Assembly: GCA_030638205.1 (NCBI GenBank)
Contig: DAOWFB010000119.1
Location: 1 to 8,505 of the forward strand
From: Thalassospiraceae bacterium
GTDB taxonomy: Bacteria > Pseudomonadota > Alphaproteobacteria > Rhodospirillales > Magnetovibrionaceae
Length of the DNA stretch: 8,505 bases
Direction of reading: 5' to 3'
Shown: positions 1 to 5,584 of the stretch, piece after piece
How positions within the stretch are numbered: position 1 is the stretch's first letter
How the letters are laid out: the number at the start of each line of letters is the position of its first letter
The notes under the pieces: generated by a model
What the model was told of the DNA's origin: nothing
What the model saw: only the letters and a program-made list of their open reading frames with translations
Databases searched by the model: none
Position numbers and translations under genes: made by a program

Positions 1-679
1 CAACAAGTGCCCAGTTGGGATCGCGCGAACGGGTATTGCGTGAGAACGTCCAAAAATCAACCGCTTTATCAACCCGGCTATCGTCACCTTCAATAACTGT
101 GCCGTCTTCGTCACGCAACGAACTTATTTGTTCACTTTCAAATTTTACCGTTACCAGCGCGTTGGTATCTTCCATGGATGCTTCGACCAGCTGTGCGGTG
201 CTTATACCAACCAGTATTTCTTCGAGGGTTTGGCCTTTTTCTTCCCGCTCACGAATTGCGTGGCTAAAGTTTGCAAAAACTTCTGCGCTCAATAATGGCT
301 TTAACGCTTTTTCGTTTCCTTCGGAATAATATGAAAGGATCATTTCAAATGCCATTTTAGAACCATCAACAAAATCACGAGCCTTGAACGAAGGATCGGC
401 CGCAACAATGGCCCTAATTCCATCTTTCAGTGGGCCTTCTTCAAATGCGTCTGCCTCTGCTGGCGCATTAACGTCTATATCAACCGCCGGGGTTTCGTTG
501 GCGCGGTTTTCAGGTAGGCGAATTACGTTGTTTTCGCCGTCCATGCCGCCACGCTTATCATTGGGTTGATCGCCCTCGTTGTTGCCATCAAAACCATCGC
601 GGCCACCAAGCATTGAGCGTAACCTGAGCACAAGAAAAACTGCTATAAGGGCAAAAAGAATTATGTCGAAATATTGCAT
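1..679 (-). CDS. Tim44-like domain membrane protein (3' end beyond window)
   Basis: Reading the minus strand from an ATG at 679 gives 226 codons without a stop, so the C-terminus lies left of the window. Residues 4-20 form one hydrophobic helix (FDIILFALIAVFLVLRL), followed by a Gly/Asp/Asn-rich linker of about 60 residues. A soluble domain follows from about residue 83 (PLKDGIRAIVAADPSFKARDF) to the Thr/Trp-rich end (VDFWTFSRNTRSRDPNWALV). This layout is typical of bacterial Tim44-like (TimA) proteins, relatives of the mitochondrial import motor anchor Tim44. These are inner-membrane-tethered proteins whose bacterial role is poorly defined. An upstream AGAGAG is a possible ribosome site. The gene diverges from fxsA. 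Neighbouring secB, a protein-export chaperone, fits the usual alphaproteobacterial order but does not prove a shared role. The family call is confident; the function is open. Confidence 0.87.
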   Translation of the reverse strand, partial: MQYFDIILFALIAVFLVLRLRSMLGGRDGFDGNNEGDQPNDKRGGMDGENNVIRLPENRANETPAVDIDVNAPAEADAFEEGPLKDGIRAIVAADPSFKARDFVDGSKMAFEMILSYYSEGNEKALKPLLSAEVFANFSHAIREREEKGQTLEEILVGISTAQLVEASMEDTNALVTVKFESEQISSLRDEDGTVIEGDDSRVDKAVDFWTFSRNTRSRDPNWALV

Positions 680-721
680 ATTGGCTCTCTGAAGTTCCTT
701 TGAGGATTAGCGTCTGAATTT

Positions 722-727
722 ATTATA
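722..727 (-). promoter_or_regulatory. Candidate -10 box for the Tim44-like gene
   Basis: The minus strand reads TATAAT here, 42 bases upstream of the Tim44-like start codon. No good -35 hexamer lies 16-18 bases further upstream, so only the -10 element is supported. The 214-bp divergent gap (680-893) must also carry any fxsA promoter, for which I found no convincing hexamer pair. Confidence 0.3.
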
Positions 728-883
728 GTCTTGTTTAATAAGCTAATGGTCTAACAAGTTAAAGGTGCCGGATGATTGGGGCAACAGTTGGGCGTTAAGT
801 TAAGCTAGGGTATTATTTGTAAACTAATTAGGGCCCAACCGCTTGCATCGGTTTGGTTTCAGATTAAATAAGCCTTAGTAGCG

Positions 884-890
884 AAAGGAG
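884..890 (+). promoter_or_regulatory. Strong Shine-Dalgarno site before fxsA, start-deciding
   Basis: AAAGGAG is a near-perfect anti-16S match. It leaves only 3 bases before the GTG at 894 but 6 bases before the TTG at 897, which is the next codon in the same frame. Either could be the initiator. The effect on the protein is one residue. Confidence 0.7.
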
Positions 891-893
891 CAA

Positions 894-1448
894 GTGTTGG
901 GTTTGCTAATTTTATTGTTATTCATAGCGGTTCCGCTAATCGAAATTGGCCTTTTTATCGAGGTTGGGGGCTGGGTTGGGGGCTGGACTACCGTTGGGTT
1001 GGTTATATTAACCGCGGTAGTCGGGCTAACACTGGTGCGAATTCAAGGCCTTGGGGTGTTAAAAAAATTCAATAATGGACTCAATAATGGTATGGGGGCC
1101 AATGGTATAGGAGGTGGGGCATTTCCAGTCGGAGCCGCCTTTGACGGAATAGCATTATTTATAGCGGGTGCCATGCTGCTAACGCCTGGATTTATGACGG
1201 ATATACTGGGATTTCTGCTGTTAATACCGCCATTACGTGCGTTTTTAGGGAGTAAGCTACAAGCCCGGGCGCATTTTAGTGCCCACACTCAACACGCTCA
1301 ACGCCGTGGGCACCCTCAATACTCTCAATCCCCCAAATACCATAGGGGTGAGGACCGAGATAACACACACCACAACCAACGCCGGGTTGAAAAGGGTGTA
1401 ATCATAGAGGGTGAATTTGAAGAAATTAAAAAAGACGATGGCCAATAA
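894..1448 (+). CDS. fxsA: FxsA family membrane protein
   Basis: The 184-residue product starts at GTG (894), or possibly TTG (897), behind AAAGGAG. The FxsA domain covers about residues 1-120. It has hydrophobic segments at 2-22, 29-48 and 82-117, the motif LVRIQGLGVL (47-56), and the family hallmark LTPGFMTDILGFLLLIPPLR (96-115). In E. coli, FxsA is an inner-membrane protein whose overexpression relieves F-plasmid exclusion of phage T7; its normal role is unknown. The C-terminal tail (about 120-184) is hydrophilic and His-rich (H127, 131, 134, 140, 150, 159, 160), ending in VIIEGEFEEI, an ending I recognise from alphaproteobacterial FxsA proteins. An Asn/Gly-rich stretch (residues 60-75) makes the loop between QG and TPGF about nine residues longer than in the E. 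coli protein as I recall it. secB follows after 71 bp in the same direction. Confidence 0.9.
   Translation: MLGLLILLLFIAVPLIEIGLFIEVGGWVGGWTTVGLVILTAVVGLTLVRIQGLGVLKKFNNGLNNGMGANGIGGGAFPVGAAFDGIALFIAGAMLLTPGFMTDILGFLLLIPPLRAFLGSKLQARAHFSAHTQHAQRRGHPQYSQSPKYHRGEDRDNTHHNQRRVEKGVIIEGEFEEIKKDDGQ
1069..1090 (+). repeat. Short 12-bp-period repeat inside fxsA
   Basis: TCAATAATGG occurs at 1069-1078 and again at 1081-1090. In frame this gives the repeat NNGL/NNGM, followed by GANG and IGGG (residues 60-75). It looks like a small slippage expansion in the loop between two membrane segments. Confidence 0.7.
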
Positions 1449-1460
1449 ATAGTGCAAATC

Positions 1461-1466
1461 TATAAT
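1461..1466 (+). promoter_or_regulatory. Candidate -10 box for secB
   Basis: A perfect TATAAT lies 12 bases after the fxsA stop and 54 bases before the secB ATG. The upstream sequence, which is the end of fxsA, has no recognisable -35 hexamer. secB may have its own promoter in addition to read-through from fxsA, but this is weakly supported. Confidence 0.3.
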
Positions 1467-1519
1467 CAATTAATATTTTATCGCATCAGACCTAAATTTA
1501 AGCAGGGAAAATTAACAAC

Positions 1520-2020
1520 ATGACAGACAGCAACGATACGGGCGCCAATCAACAAGATGGTGCCGAAGCCCCGCCCCTAATCATCAACGGACAATATATT
1601 AAGGACCTTTCCTTTGAGGCCCCAAACACCCCGATAATTTTCAACAAAATGCAAGATGCCCAGCCAGACCTTAACGTTACTGTGGATCTGGGGGTCTCTA
1701 AAATGGAAGGCATAGAAAACACCTATGAGGTGACACTTAACCTTGGCGCGGAAATGAAAATAGGCGACGAAGTTGGTTTTATTACCGAACTTAAATATGC
1801 GGGTGTATTTACAATTAACGTACCCGAAGAAAACACCGGGCCAATGCTTATGATAGAATGCCCGCGCATATTGTTTCCCTATGCCCGTAACGTTATTTCA
1901 AACACAACCCGTGATGGTGGCTTCATGCCGCTAACGTTGCAGCCAATAGATTTTGTTGCACTGTATCAAAAGAACGCCCAAAACCAACAAGGTCAGGCAG
2001 CAGCAACTACAAAAAAGTAA
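1520..2020 (+). CDS. secB: Protein-export chaperone SecB
   Basis: The 166-residue product matches SecB across nearly its whole length, against 155 residues in E. coli. SecB is a cytosolic homotetramer that holds presecretory proteins unfolded and passes them to SecA at the SecYEG channel. Recognisable segments are INGQYIKDLSFEAPN (22-36), the beta-sheet core around YEVTLNLGAEM, the FTINVPEENTGPMLMIECPR stretch, and the signature LFPYARNVISNTTRDGGFMP with PIDFVALYQKN. The first 19 residues are a polar tail and the end (QGQAAATTKK) is basic. The only visible ribosome site is CAGGGAA, rather far from the ATG. The gene converges with dnaQ with 33 bp between stop codons. It is confidently assigned, and secB next to dnaQ is a common alphaproteobacterial arrangement. 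Confidence 0.97.
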   Translation: MTDSNDTGANQQDGAEAPPLIINGQYIKDLSFEAPNTPIIFNKMQDAQPDLNVTVDLGVSKMEGIENTYEVTLNLGAEMKIGDEVGFITELKYAGVFTINVPEENTGPMLMIECPRILFPYARNVISNTTRDGGFMPLTLQPIDFVALYQKNAQNQQGQAAATTKK

Positions 2021-2053
2021 ATCGTTTACCCAAGTTCTACCCAAATTCGCTAG

Positions 2054-2728
2054 CTAAGTTCGCCAGATAGGGTTTGTTAGGGTGTCAAGAAACGCAGCAT
2101 GGGCTGCCTCTTCTTCGGCACTGGGGGCAAATACGCGCGCTTCGCGTTGGGTGCGGGTGGCACCATCATCACCGCTTGCCGTCATTGCACCAGCAGTTGC
2201 AAGACCAAGATCTGTTTGCCTGCCGCCGGTAAGTTCTAAATAAACATCGGCCAACAAACGTGCATCAAGCAACGCGCCATGAAGTTCGCGGTTTGAATTG
2301 TCGATATTAAAACGCCGACACAAAGCATCAAGGTTGGCCGGTGCGCCGGGAAACTTTCTTCTCGCCATGCGAACCGTATCGGTTGTGCGCTCCATAGGTA
2401 TTGGCTCACGCTCTAGCAAAGCAAGTTCAGCATTTATAAACCGCATATCAAATTCAGCGTTGTGAATTACCAACTGCGATGAACCGATAAATTCTAAAAA
2501 ATCATCGGTGGTTTTTTCAAACACCGGATGGGTGCTTAAAAAGCTTTCGCTTAGCCCGTGAATAGCTTCGGCCTCGGCCGGCATGTCGCGTTCAGGGTTT
2601 ATGTATTGATGATAAACCTTGCCGGTGGCAACCCGGTTTATCATTTCAACACAACCGATTTCCACAATGCGATGCCCTGCCCTTGGGTCAAGGCCGGTTG
2701 TTTCTGTATCCAAAGCTATTTCACGCAT
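2054..2728 (-). CDS. dnaQ: DNA polymerase III epsilon subunit (3'-5' proofreading exonuclease)
   Basis: The 224-residue product carries the full DEDDh exonuclease set. Exo I is LDTETTGLD with D7 and E9, Exo II is HNAEFDMRFI with D94, and Exo III is HGALLDARLLADVYL with H150 and D155. It removes mismatched 3' nucleotides as part of the polymerase III core, bound to the alpha subunit and theta-like partners. Residues 170-224, ending in FLDTLTNPIW, form the flexible tail that in this family contacts the polymerase. Length is normal for alphaproteobacteria. It is the last gene of the leftward operon, 35 bp after coaE. The spacer is A-rich on the coding strand (an AAAAGAC-like pattern) and has no clear Shine-Dalgarno site, so translation probably relies on the A-rich leader. 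Confidence 0.96.
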   Translation of the reverse strand: MREIALDTETTGLDPRAGHRIVEIGCVEMINRVATGKVYHQYINPERDMPAEAEAIHGLSESFLSTHPVFEKTTDDFLEFIGSSQLVIHNAEFDMRFINAELALLEREPIPMERTTDTVRMARRKFPGAPANLDALCRRFNIDNSNRELHGALLDARLLADVYLELTGGRQTDLGLATAGAMTASGDDGATRTQREARVFAPSAEEEAAHAAFLDTLTNPIWRT

Positions 2729-2763
2729 ATTATTTTATCTTTTGTCTTTTTCGTCTTTTAACT

Positions 2764-3402
2764 TCAATAACTGTGCCCCCAGTGAGGGGACCAAACATTT
2801 GCCGATGAATTATTTATTATCTTTACCAATTCACGCACCTGACGCAAGCTTTCAGCTCGCCCAGCGCGGGTTGATATAACATAGTCCGCAAGCTTACATT
2901 TTAATTCGCCTGAAAACTGGTTATTTTCTATTGCCGCCATTCGGGTGGCGTCCATTCCGGGCCGGGCGAAGACCCGTGGGCGTTGCACAAAACTGGGCGC
3001 ATAAACGCACACCACCATATCAGTTTTTGCATCGGCGCCTGTTTCAAACAAAAGCGGAATATCCAAAACAACCGCTGGCGTGCGCCTGCGGGCGTGGGTG
3101 GCGATAAATTTTTTCTGCATATCTTCCACCAACGGATGGAGTATTGCTTCAAGGCTATGTAATTTTTCTATACTTTTAAAAACAATATGCCCAAGTTTTT
3201 TCCTATCTATAACGCCGTCAACCACCGCAAGCGGGAACATAACCGCGACATCTTTGCTTGCTTTTCCGCCGGGGCTAAGAAGCATATGAACGGCTTTGTC
3301 GGCATCAAACACCGGAACGCCAAACATTAAAAAACCAGCCGCGGTTTGGGTTTTTCCCATGCCAATAGCGCCTGTAAGCCCCAGCACAAAAGGCCTGCTC
3401 AT
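2764..3402 (-). CDS. coaE: Dephospho-CoA kinase
   Basis: The 212-residue product catalyses the last step of coenzyme A synthesis, ATP-dependent 3'-phosphorylation of dephospho-CoA in the cytosol. A P-loop GAIGMGKT lies at residues 11-18, followed by VPVFDADKAVH (29-39), VDRKKL-type VIDRKKLGHIVF, the LEAILHPLV segment (84-92) and VVLDIPLLFETG (111-122). QRPRVFARPGM matches the family's arginine-containing lid region, and LADYVIST is the usual C-terminal strand. The frame stays open upstream to an ATG at 3480, but the family N-terminus begins immediately at MSRPFVLGLTG. I therefore chose the ATG at 3402, which overlaps the aroE stop as ATGA with AGGCGGG upstream. The overlap suggests translational coupling to aroE. 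Confidence 0.95.
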   Translation of the reverse strand: MSRPFVLGLTGAIGMGKTQTAAGFLMFGVPVFDADKAVHMLLSPGGKASKDVAVMFPLAVVDGVIDRKKLGHIVFKSIEKLHSLEAILHPLVEDMQKKFIATHARRRTPAVVLDIPLLFETGADAKTDMVVCVYAPSFVQRPRVFARPGMDATRMAAIENNQFSGELKCKLADYVISTRAGRAESLRQVRELVKIINNSSANVWSPHWGHSY

Positions 3403-4280
3403 TGGCCCGCCTGTTGATCGATGCCTTTTAAAACGTAGGCGCGCAGTTGGGGGGTTACCTCGGGGTCTTGTCCAAACCATAAATGAAACCCGGGCCGCGC
3501 CTGATGCAAAAGCATACCAATACCATCAACCACCGGGTTGCCGCGCTGGCGGGCACCTAACAAAAGTTTTGTTTCAAGCGGGGAATAAACAATATCGTTT
3601 ACCACCGCATCAGTTGAAAGCGCATCTAGGGATATTTCAAGTTCCGCATTGCCGCGCATTCCAAGGGTGGTTGCATTAACTAAAAGCCCTGCGCCATCTA
3701 ATGCGGCTGCCCGATGTTCCCATGGCACAATTGCAATTTCACCATCTAATTCCCCGGCCCAATGTGACGCAAGATCAATTGCCAAATTTTCTGCCCGTTC
3801 CATAGAACGATTTGTAATGCGGACTTCGCCCACACCAGCGGCCAACAATGCCGCAACCACCGCGCGGCTGGCACCACCTGCACCTAACACAGCTGCGCTT
3901 ATGCCGTTAAGATTAACTCCCGGCACGCCCTCTCTTAGGTTTTGGATAAAACCAAAAGCATCGGTGTTAAGACCAAAAAGTTTTTTATCACTTCCAACAA
4001 CAATGGTATTAACGGCACCGATTTTTTTTGCCATATCGTCGGCATCGTCAACAATTGCCAATGCTGCCTCTTTGTGGGGAACAGTTATATTAACCCCGGC
4101 AAAGCCGTTTTGGCCAAGGGCGCGTAATTCACGTTCAAGGTTTTCAGGTTCCACTGCAATGCGTTCGTAGGTTCCCCCAATACCAAGCTGTTCTAACCAA
4201 AAACCATGCACCAATGGTGAAAGCGAATGGCCCACCGGCCAGCCAATTACACCTGCTTTTATGGTGCTGGGTGCGCTCAT
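3399..4280 (-). CDS. aroE: Shikimate dehydrogenase (NADP+)
   Basis: The 293-residue product reduces 3-dehydroshikimate to shikimate with NADPH in the aromatic amino acid pathway. The N-terminal substrate domain has GWPVGHSLSPLVHG (13-26) with the shikimate-binding SxS-like serines, and NITVPHKE with catalytic Lys70. NTDAFGF supplies catalytic Asp107. The Rossmann domain has LGAGGASRAVVAAL (132-145) and ITNRS (155-159), the NADP-binding NR(T/S) motif, followed by NATTLGMRG (202-210) and the C-terminal GIGMLLHQARPGFHLWFG helix. The length is typical. The start at 4280 overlaps the upstream ppsR stop as ATGA, with CTGGAA as a ribosome site about 5 bases ahead. It sits second in the leftward operon, directly after ppsR, with no maf gene between them. 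Confidence 0.97.
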   Translation of the reverse strand: MSAPSTIKAGVIGWPVGHSLSPLVHGFWLEQLGIGGTYERIAVEPENLERELRALGQNGFAGVNITVPHKEAALAIVDDADDMAKKIGAVNTIVVGSDKKLFGLNTDAFGFIQNLREGVPGVNLNGISAAVLGAGGASRAVVAALLAAGVGEVRITNRSMERAENLAIDLASHWAGELDGEIAIVPWEHRAAALDGAGLLVNATTLGMRGNAELEISLDALSTDAVVNDIVYSPLETKLLLGARQRGNPVVDGIGMLLHQARPGFHLWFGQDPEVTPQLRAYVLKGIDQQAGQ

Positions 4281-5092
4281 GCTTGTTCCAGCCGTTTACG
4301 ATGAAGCTGAATTATAGTAGCGGCAGTTTCTTCGACAGATTTTTTGCTAACATCAATTACCGACCAGCCGTGTTTTTTATAAAGTGCGTTTGCTTCTTTT
4401 ATTTCATCCGACACCGAACCAAGATCAACATAATCGGTTTCTTCATGTTGGCCATTTATTTCCAATCGCTGTTTACGTATTTGCACAAGCCGTTTGGGGT
4501 CTTTGGTCAAACCTATTTTCAATGGACGCTGGGCATTGGCCGCCTCAGGCGGAACCGTAATGCCCGGTGTAATCTGAATGTTTGCAGCCTTTAATCCATG
4601 ATTAGCTAAATAAATACATGTCGGCGTTTTTGATGTTCTAGATACACCAAATAAAATTACGTCGGCCTGTTCAATGTCGCGCACAGATAACCCATCATCA
4701 TGAGCAAGCGCATAATGCAGTGCGTCAATTTTTGAATAATAATCCGCATCCATAACGTGTTGGCTTCCGGGGCGGGCTATTTGCGCGGCCCCAAGATAAT
4801 TTCCAAGCTGGCTTAAGACCGGGTTCAATAAATCGATGCACGGAACTTTTAAATCACGACACCCTTGAACCAATTTTTCACTTAAATGATCATCAACGAT
4901 TGTAAAAATTACAAACCCGGGATTAGCCTTTACCTGATCGAGAACATTTTGCACCTGTTCTTCAGAACGTATCATCGACCATGTATGTTCATTTGCGCTG
5001 GTTTCAGGAAATTGAGCAAGGCATGCGCGCGCCATAACCTCCAACGTTTCGCCAGTCGAATCGGATACCTTGTGAAATTGAAATTTTTTCAT
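4277..5092 (-). CDS. ppsR: Kinase/pyrophosphorylase (DUF299), pyruvate phosphate dikinase or PEP synthase regulator
   Basis: The 271-residue product is a full-length DUF299 protein. It opens with FQFHKVSDSTGETLE (4-18) and carries the P-loop-like GVSRTSKTP (149-157). It also has DLLNPVLSQLG (87-97), the ARPGSQHVMDADYYSKIDALHYALAHDDG block, and IGLTKDPKRLVQIRKQRL (193-210). Family members switch PEP synthase or pyruvate phosphate dikinase off and on, by ADP-dependent threonine phosphorylation and phosphate-dependent dephosphorylation. Which of the two dikinases is the target cannot be told here, so the symbol is provisional. The gene begins the leftward operon at the edge of the putative origin, the position held by the DUF299 gene beside the Caulobacter and Rickettsia origins. 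The ATG follows an A-rich leader without a clear Shine-Dalgarno site. Confidence 0.93.
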   Translation of the reverse strand: MKKFQFHKVSDSTGETLEVMARACLAQFPETSANEHTWSMIRSEEQVQNVLDQVKANPGFVIFTIVDDHLSEKLVQGCRDLKVPCIDLLNPVLSQLGNYLGAAQIARPGSQHVMDADYYSKIDALHYALAHDDGLSVRDIEQADVILFGVSRTSKTPTCIYLANHGLKAANIQITPGITVPPEAANAQRPLKIGLTKDPKRLVQIRKQRLEINGQHEETDYVDLGSVSDEIKEANALYKKHGWSVIDVSKKSVEETAATIIQLHRKRLEQA

Positions 5093-5151
5093 TTTTTAGT
5101 CTTATTGCCAGATTCTCAGAGATTTATTGATAAGTTGTGATGTTAATGATG

Positions 5152-5171
5152 TGGGGATAAATTGTGGAAAA
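5152..5171 (-). promoter_or_regulatory. DnaA-box pair, module A
   Basis: The minus strand reads TTTTCCACA, two bases, then TTATCCCCA. Each 9-mer differs from TTATCCACA at one position. The pair shares 16 of 20 positions with the module at 5453-5472, has the same strand and the same 2-base spacing, and lies 60 bases upstream of ppsR. Confidence 0.65.
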
Positions 5172-5182
5172 GGAGTGTATTC

Positions 5183-5211
5183 AAAAAAATATGTTTTTTT
5201 TCTCCCCCCTT
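5183..5211. repeat. A7/T8 inverted tract followed by a polypyrimidine run
   Basis: Seven A (5183-5189), TATG, then eight T (5194-5201) could pair as an all-A/T hairpin. The T run continues into CTCCCCCCTT, giving an 18-base pure pyrimidine stretch from 5194 to 5211. It lies inside the putative origin. It may favour bending or strand opening, or simply be low-complexity sequence. Confidence 0.5.
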
Positions 5212-5309
5212 AGCCTTAAATCATCCCGGACTATTTTTATATGTATAACATTCTACACTTTTGCAACAAACACGCGCCTTCGTGCTTTATGGGTGTCATA
5301 TAACTAATA

Positions 5310-5318
5310 TTTTCCACA
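5310..5318 (+). promoter_or_regulatory. DnaA-box-like 9-mer
   Basis: TTTTCCACA on the plus strand is one mismatch from the consensus DnaA box. It is the only one of the three exact copies in this orientation and sits near the middle of the gap. Confidence 0.5.
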
Positions 5319-5388
5319 CTATGCCCGTTTTGTTTATAAAAATTAAAAATGAGACTGTATCTAGAATATTGCCCTTTATTGTCTTATT

Positions 5389-5407
5389 TTATCCCTTGTT
5401 ATCCAGT
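5389..5407 (+). promoter_or_regulatory. Two TTATCC half-boxes one helical turn apart
   Basis: TTATCC occurs at 5389-5394 and 5399-5404, exactly 10 bases apart on the same strand. As 9-mers they are TTATCCCTT and TTATCCAGT, 6 and 7 matches of 9 to the DnaA box. They would be weak sites on the same face of the helix. Confidence 0.4.
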
Positions 5408-5418
5408 ATTTTAGGTTC

Positions 5419-5432
5419 TTAAATTTGCTTAA
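5419..5432. promoter_or_regulatory. Paired TTAA motif, near-match to a CtrA site
   Basis: TTAA, six bases, TTAA. The Caulobacter response regulator CtrA, which represses the origin, recognises TTAA-N7-TTAA. The spacing here is one base short, and such motifs arise easily in AT-rich DNA, so this is only a weak candidate. Confidence 0.2.
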
Positions 5433-5452
5433 AATAAATATCTGAGTGGTTT

Positions 5453-5472
5453 ACGGGATAACATGTGGAAAA
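5453..5472 (-). promoter_or_regulatory. DnaA-box pair, module B
   Basis: The minus strand reads TTTTCCACA, two bases, then TTATCCCGT. It is the second copy of the composite seen at 5152-5171, offset by 301 bases. It lies just before the A/T run on the hemE side. Confidence 0.62.
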
Positions 5473-5513
5473 TAACAATCCCCGTTATTCAGACTACTAC
5501 AACAATCACCACC

Positions 5514-5539
5514 TAATTATTTATATAAATATATATATT
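5514..5539. other. 26-bp pure A/T run, candidate DNA unwinding element
   Basis: Every base from 5514 to 5539 is A or T, including repeated TATA steps. It lies 45 bases upstream of the hemE start and 41 bases from DnaA-box module B. This is the placement expected of an unwinding element beside DnaA sites. It could equally contain a hemE -10 box, but no matching -35 is visible. Confidence 0.5.
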
Positions 5540-5584
5540 GTTAGAGGTGTGTTGATAGCTCAAAACCTGATAAAAGTTTGACCC

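Larger units (their letters stand above)
5093..5584. other. Putative chromosomal replication origin (oriC)
   Basis: This 492-bp gap between divergent ppsR and hemE holds no credible gene. Direct counting gives 33 G/C in 120 bases over 5341-5460, against about half in a sampled stretch of aroE. It contains three exact TTTTCCACA 9-mers (one mismatch from the DnaA box TTATCCACA) at 5163-5171, 5310-5318 and 5464-5472. Looser TTATCC-type sites lie at 5152-5160, 5389-5397, 5399-5407 and 5453-5461. A 26-bp pure A/T run lies at 5514-5539. A GANTC methylation site (GATTC, 5111-5115) lies inside, and another (GAATC, 5058-5062) just inside ppsR. In Caulobacter and Rickettsia the origin is known to lie between hemE and the DUF299 gene, so position and content agree. 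The exact limits, and any promoters for the two flanking genes, are not resolved. Confidence 0.82.

Noticed and set aside
15..569. Plus-strand frames of 104 and 61 codons at the left edge
   Set aside because: They lie antisense to the Tim44-like gene, which has a continuous 226-codon frame with a membrane helix and family motifs.
837..853. Hairpin AACCG-CTTGCAT-CGGTT upstream of fxsA
   Set aside because: A 5-bp stem with a 7-base loop is common by chance; no riboswitch core or terminator T run accompanies it.
2021..2053. Bidirectional terminator between convergent secB and dnaQ
   Set aside because: Only a 5-bp A/T-rich stem (GTAAA-TCG-TTTAC) overlapping the secB stop, with no T run; not convincing.
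3403..3480. Longer coaE start giving 26 more residues
   Set aside because: The extra residues (Arg/Pro-rich) overlap aroE and are foreign to the family; the ATG at 3402 gives the standard N-terminus and an ATGA overlap.
3649..4170. 173-codon plus-strand frame opposite aroE
   Set aside because: It is the antisense shadow of aroE, whose family motifs are intact throughout; the translation is Ala/Pro/Ser-rich with no recognisable domain.
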